Of a stretch of 23,597 nucleotides of DNA, positions 22,471 through 23,597 are shown one piece after another. This stretch comes from JAHIZC01 sp043813305 (GTDB lineage Bacteria; Omnitrophota; Gorgyraeia; Gygaellales; Profunditerraquicolaceae): assembly GCA_043813305.1 (NCBI GenBank), contig JBDRLC010000012.1, positions 1 to 23,597 on the forward strand. Direction: 5' to 3'. Within the stretch, counting starts at the first letter, position 1. Each line of letters opens with the position of its first letter. Both the position numbers and the translations under genes were made by a program. A model generated the notes under the pieces. The model was not told the DNA's origin, did not search any database, and worked only from the letters and a program-made list of their open reading frames with translations.

Positions 22471-23597
22471 ATGAAAAAGATAGCCCCTTTAGTAAGCATA
22501 GTTGTAGTAAATTATAATGGCAGGCAATATCTGAAGAAGTGTTTTAGAGCGCTCTCAAAGCTTAACTATCCAGGAAATAAGATAGAAATTTTAATGGTAG
22601 ACAATTGTTCAGATGACGATTCGGTGAATCTTGTTAAAAAGAACTTTCCAAAAGTTAAAATACTGAAAAATGATATAAATAATTACGCCAGAGCTAACAA
22701 TTTAGGAGCAAAAAAGGCCAAGGGGGATTTTATCGCTTTTATTAATAATGATGTACAGGTTCATAAGAATTGGCTGGTAGAGCTTATAAATGTTATGCAT
22801 AGAGAAAAACGCTTAGGTATAGCTGGCGGTAAGATATTATTTATAGATGGCAGAATCCATAGTACAGGCCACGAAGAGTATCCTAATTTTTGCTGGGGAG
22901 ATAGAGGTTTCAGGCATGAAGATAAAGGGCAGTATGAAAATGTAGAAGAGGTGCCGAGCTTGTGCGGCGCAGCAGTTCTTTTTAGAAAATCATGCTTAGA
23001 TCAGATAGGGCTTTTTGATGAAGATTTCATTATGTACTTAGAAGATGTAGACATGTGTTTTAGATGTACTAGGGATAACTGGAAAGTTTTATATGTCCCT
23101 AAAAGTATAGCAAAGCATCATTTTCGAGGGACTAGCAGCGCTGAATCAGCTAGGTATTTTTCAGAAAGAAACAGGCTGCTATTGATTGCAAAACATTTCC
23201 CTATGCAATTAGGGGAAGCATTATATGGAAAGGGGTATTTTACGGGAGGAGAAAATAATATATATGATATCTTTCCTCTAATTTTTGCAAAATTGTTAAA
23301 GTCTCAAAGGATAGATGCTATAAAAGCAAACCTGCCGGTTATTTTCAAGAATTTTAAGAATATCTCTGTTCTAGAAAAAAGTATGCTAATGGATAAAATT
23401 GATGAATTTAACAATAGCATTACTCAAAATAAAGCCCTGATAGCCGAGCTTAGCCGCACAAATGCCCAACTTCACGAGCAAGCCCAAAGAGTTACAAAGG
23501 ATATAGAGCTTAAAGACGCGCTACTGCGAGAAAAAGAAGCATCCCAAGCCGAGCTTAGCCGCACAAATGCCCAACTTCACGAGCAAGCCCAAAGAGT
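22471..23597 (+). CDS. GT2-family glycosyltransferase with coiled-coil extension (partial, runs off window)
   Basis: At least 375 residues; the 3' end is outside the window. Residues 1-240 or so are a GT-A inverting glycosyltransferase: VSIVVVNYNGRQYLKKCF, EILMVDNCSDDDS, ARANNLGAKKAKGDFIAFINNDV (the DxD-like metal site), and the late FDEDFIMYLEDVDMCFR acceptor block. This layout is seen in rhamnosyltransferase-like enzymes. From about residue 308 the chain turns into a charged coiled coil with a 35-residue repeat (AELSRTNAQLHEQAQRV at 325 and 360). The start ATG is 1 nt past the Wzt stop and has GGGAGG about 10 nt upstream. The coiled coil may link to a further glycosyltransferase or act as a length ruler or tether; that is inference. 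Confidence 0.88.
   Translation, partial: MKKIAPLVSIVVVNYNGRQYLKKCFRALSKLNYPGNKIEILMVDNCSDDDSVNLVKKNFPKVKILKNDINNYARANNLGAKKAKGDFIAFINNDVQVHKNWLVELINVMHREKRLGIAGGKILFIDGRIHSTGHEEYPNFCWGDRGFRHEDKGQYENVEEVPSLCGAAVLFRKSCLDQIGLFDEDFIMYLEDVDMCFRCTRDNWKVLYVPKSIAKHHFRGTSSAESARYFSERNRLLLIAKHFPMQLGEALYGKGYFTGGENNIYDIFPLIFAKLLKSQRIDAIKANLPVIFKNFKNISVLEKSMLMDKIDEFNNSITQNKALIAELSRTNAQLHEQAQRVTKDIELKDALLREKEASQAELSRTNAQLHEQAQR
23442..23597 (+). repeat. Tandem repeat, period 105 bp, in the GT2 coiled coil
   Basis: Bases 23442-23492 are identical to 23547-23597 over 51 bp, with a period of 105 bp (35 codons, exactly five heptads). The second copy is cut by the window end, so the match may be longer and more copies may follow. 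The 54 bp between the copies (encoding TKDIELKDALLREKEASQ and neighbours) complete the unit. Confidence 0.9.

Noticed and set aside
1..23597. CRISPR array, prophage or transposase
   Set aside because: No regularly spaced repeats of CRISPR size, no recombinase or transposase, and no phage structural genes were seen in any frame examined.

Overview
The window looks like a chromosomal segment from an uncultivated Gram-negative bacterium. My best guess is Candidatus Omnitrophota or a neighbouring phylum. This is inference from gene style: a PilZ-containing envelope protein, a PAC2 protein, UPF0280, a C-terminal-only HypF, an outer-membrane barrel with a terminal Phe, and an AT-leaning composition. 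It is not a database result. All 23 protein genes and the one tRNA gene lie on the + strand, mostly separated by 0-50 nt or overlapping by 1-29 nt, so the region reads as a few long transcription units. No phage, transposase or CRISPR was seen.

Region 1 (1-393) holds a sigma70-like promoter and tRNA-Gln(CUG). It is followed by a compact palindromic element that carries a second copy of the tRNA 3' end (45-bp exact direct repeats 182 bp apart). Region 2 (394-2971) holds a free-standing MetRS-beta-like tRNA-binding protein, a YkgJ-type Cys-cluster protein, a DUF2156 acyltransferase-like protein and a DEDDh exonuclease fused to a WYL domain. Region 3 (2943-7595) holds pabB-pabC (p-aminobenzoate for folate) overlapping a HypF reduced to its Kae1-like half, then hypC and hypD (assembly of the Fe(CN)2CO ligands of NiFe hydrogenase). 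Region 4 (7647-14868) holds a PilZ-membrane-coiled coil-alpha/alpha-barrel protein, a MagIII-like DNA glycosylase, a small outer-membrane barrel, an M20 hydrolase, a PAC2 protein, hypE and a UPF0280 protein. The four hyp genes therefore sit in two blocks of the same transcriptional direction. hypA, hypB, the HypF N-terminal half and hydrogenase subunits are not in the window.

Region 5 (from a good promoter at 14878-14906 to the end) is a surface-polysaccharide cluster. It has a GT4 glycosyltransferase, a TPR membrane protein, a polyprenyl-phosphate sugar-1-phosphate transferase that initiates the glycan on its lipid carrier, and a UDP-galactopyranose-mutase-like FAD enzyme. It also has a Wzm-type permease, a Wzt-type ATPase with two tandem carbohydrate-recognition domains, and a GT2 glycosyltransferase that runs off the window inside a repeated coiled coil. 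Together they suggest synthesis of a lipid-linked glycan in the cytoplasm, recognition of its finished end by the Wzt C-terminal domains, and ABC-dependent export.

The observations most worth a second look are these: the tRNA-associated duplicated hairpin element; the missing fourth Fe-S cysteine of the DNA glycosylase, which lies one frame away behind a TTTAAAA heptamer; the HypF lacking its carbamoyl-adenylate-making half; the exonuclease-WYL fusion; the PilZ envelope protein; the Wzt homologue with Gln at the H-loop position and doubled C-terminal domains; a probable ATT start codon; and an exact 105-bp-period repeat in the GT2 coiled coil.
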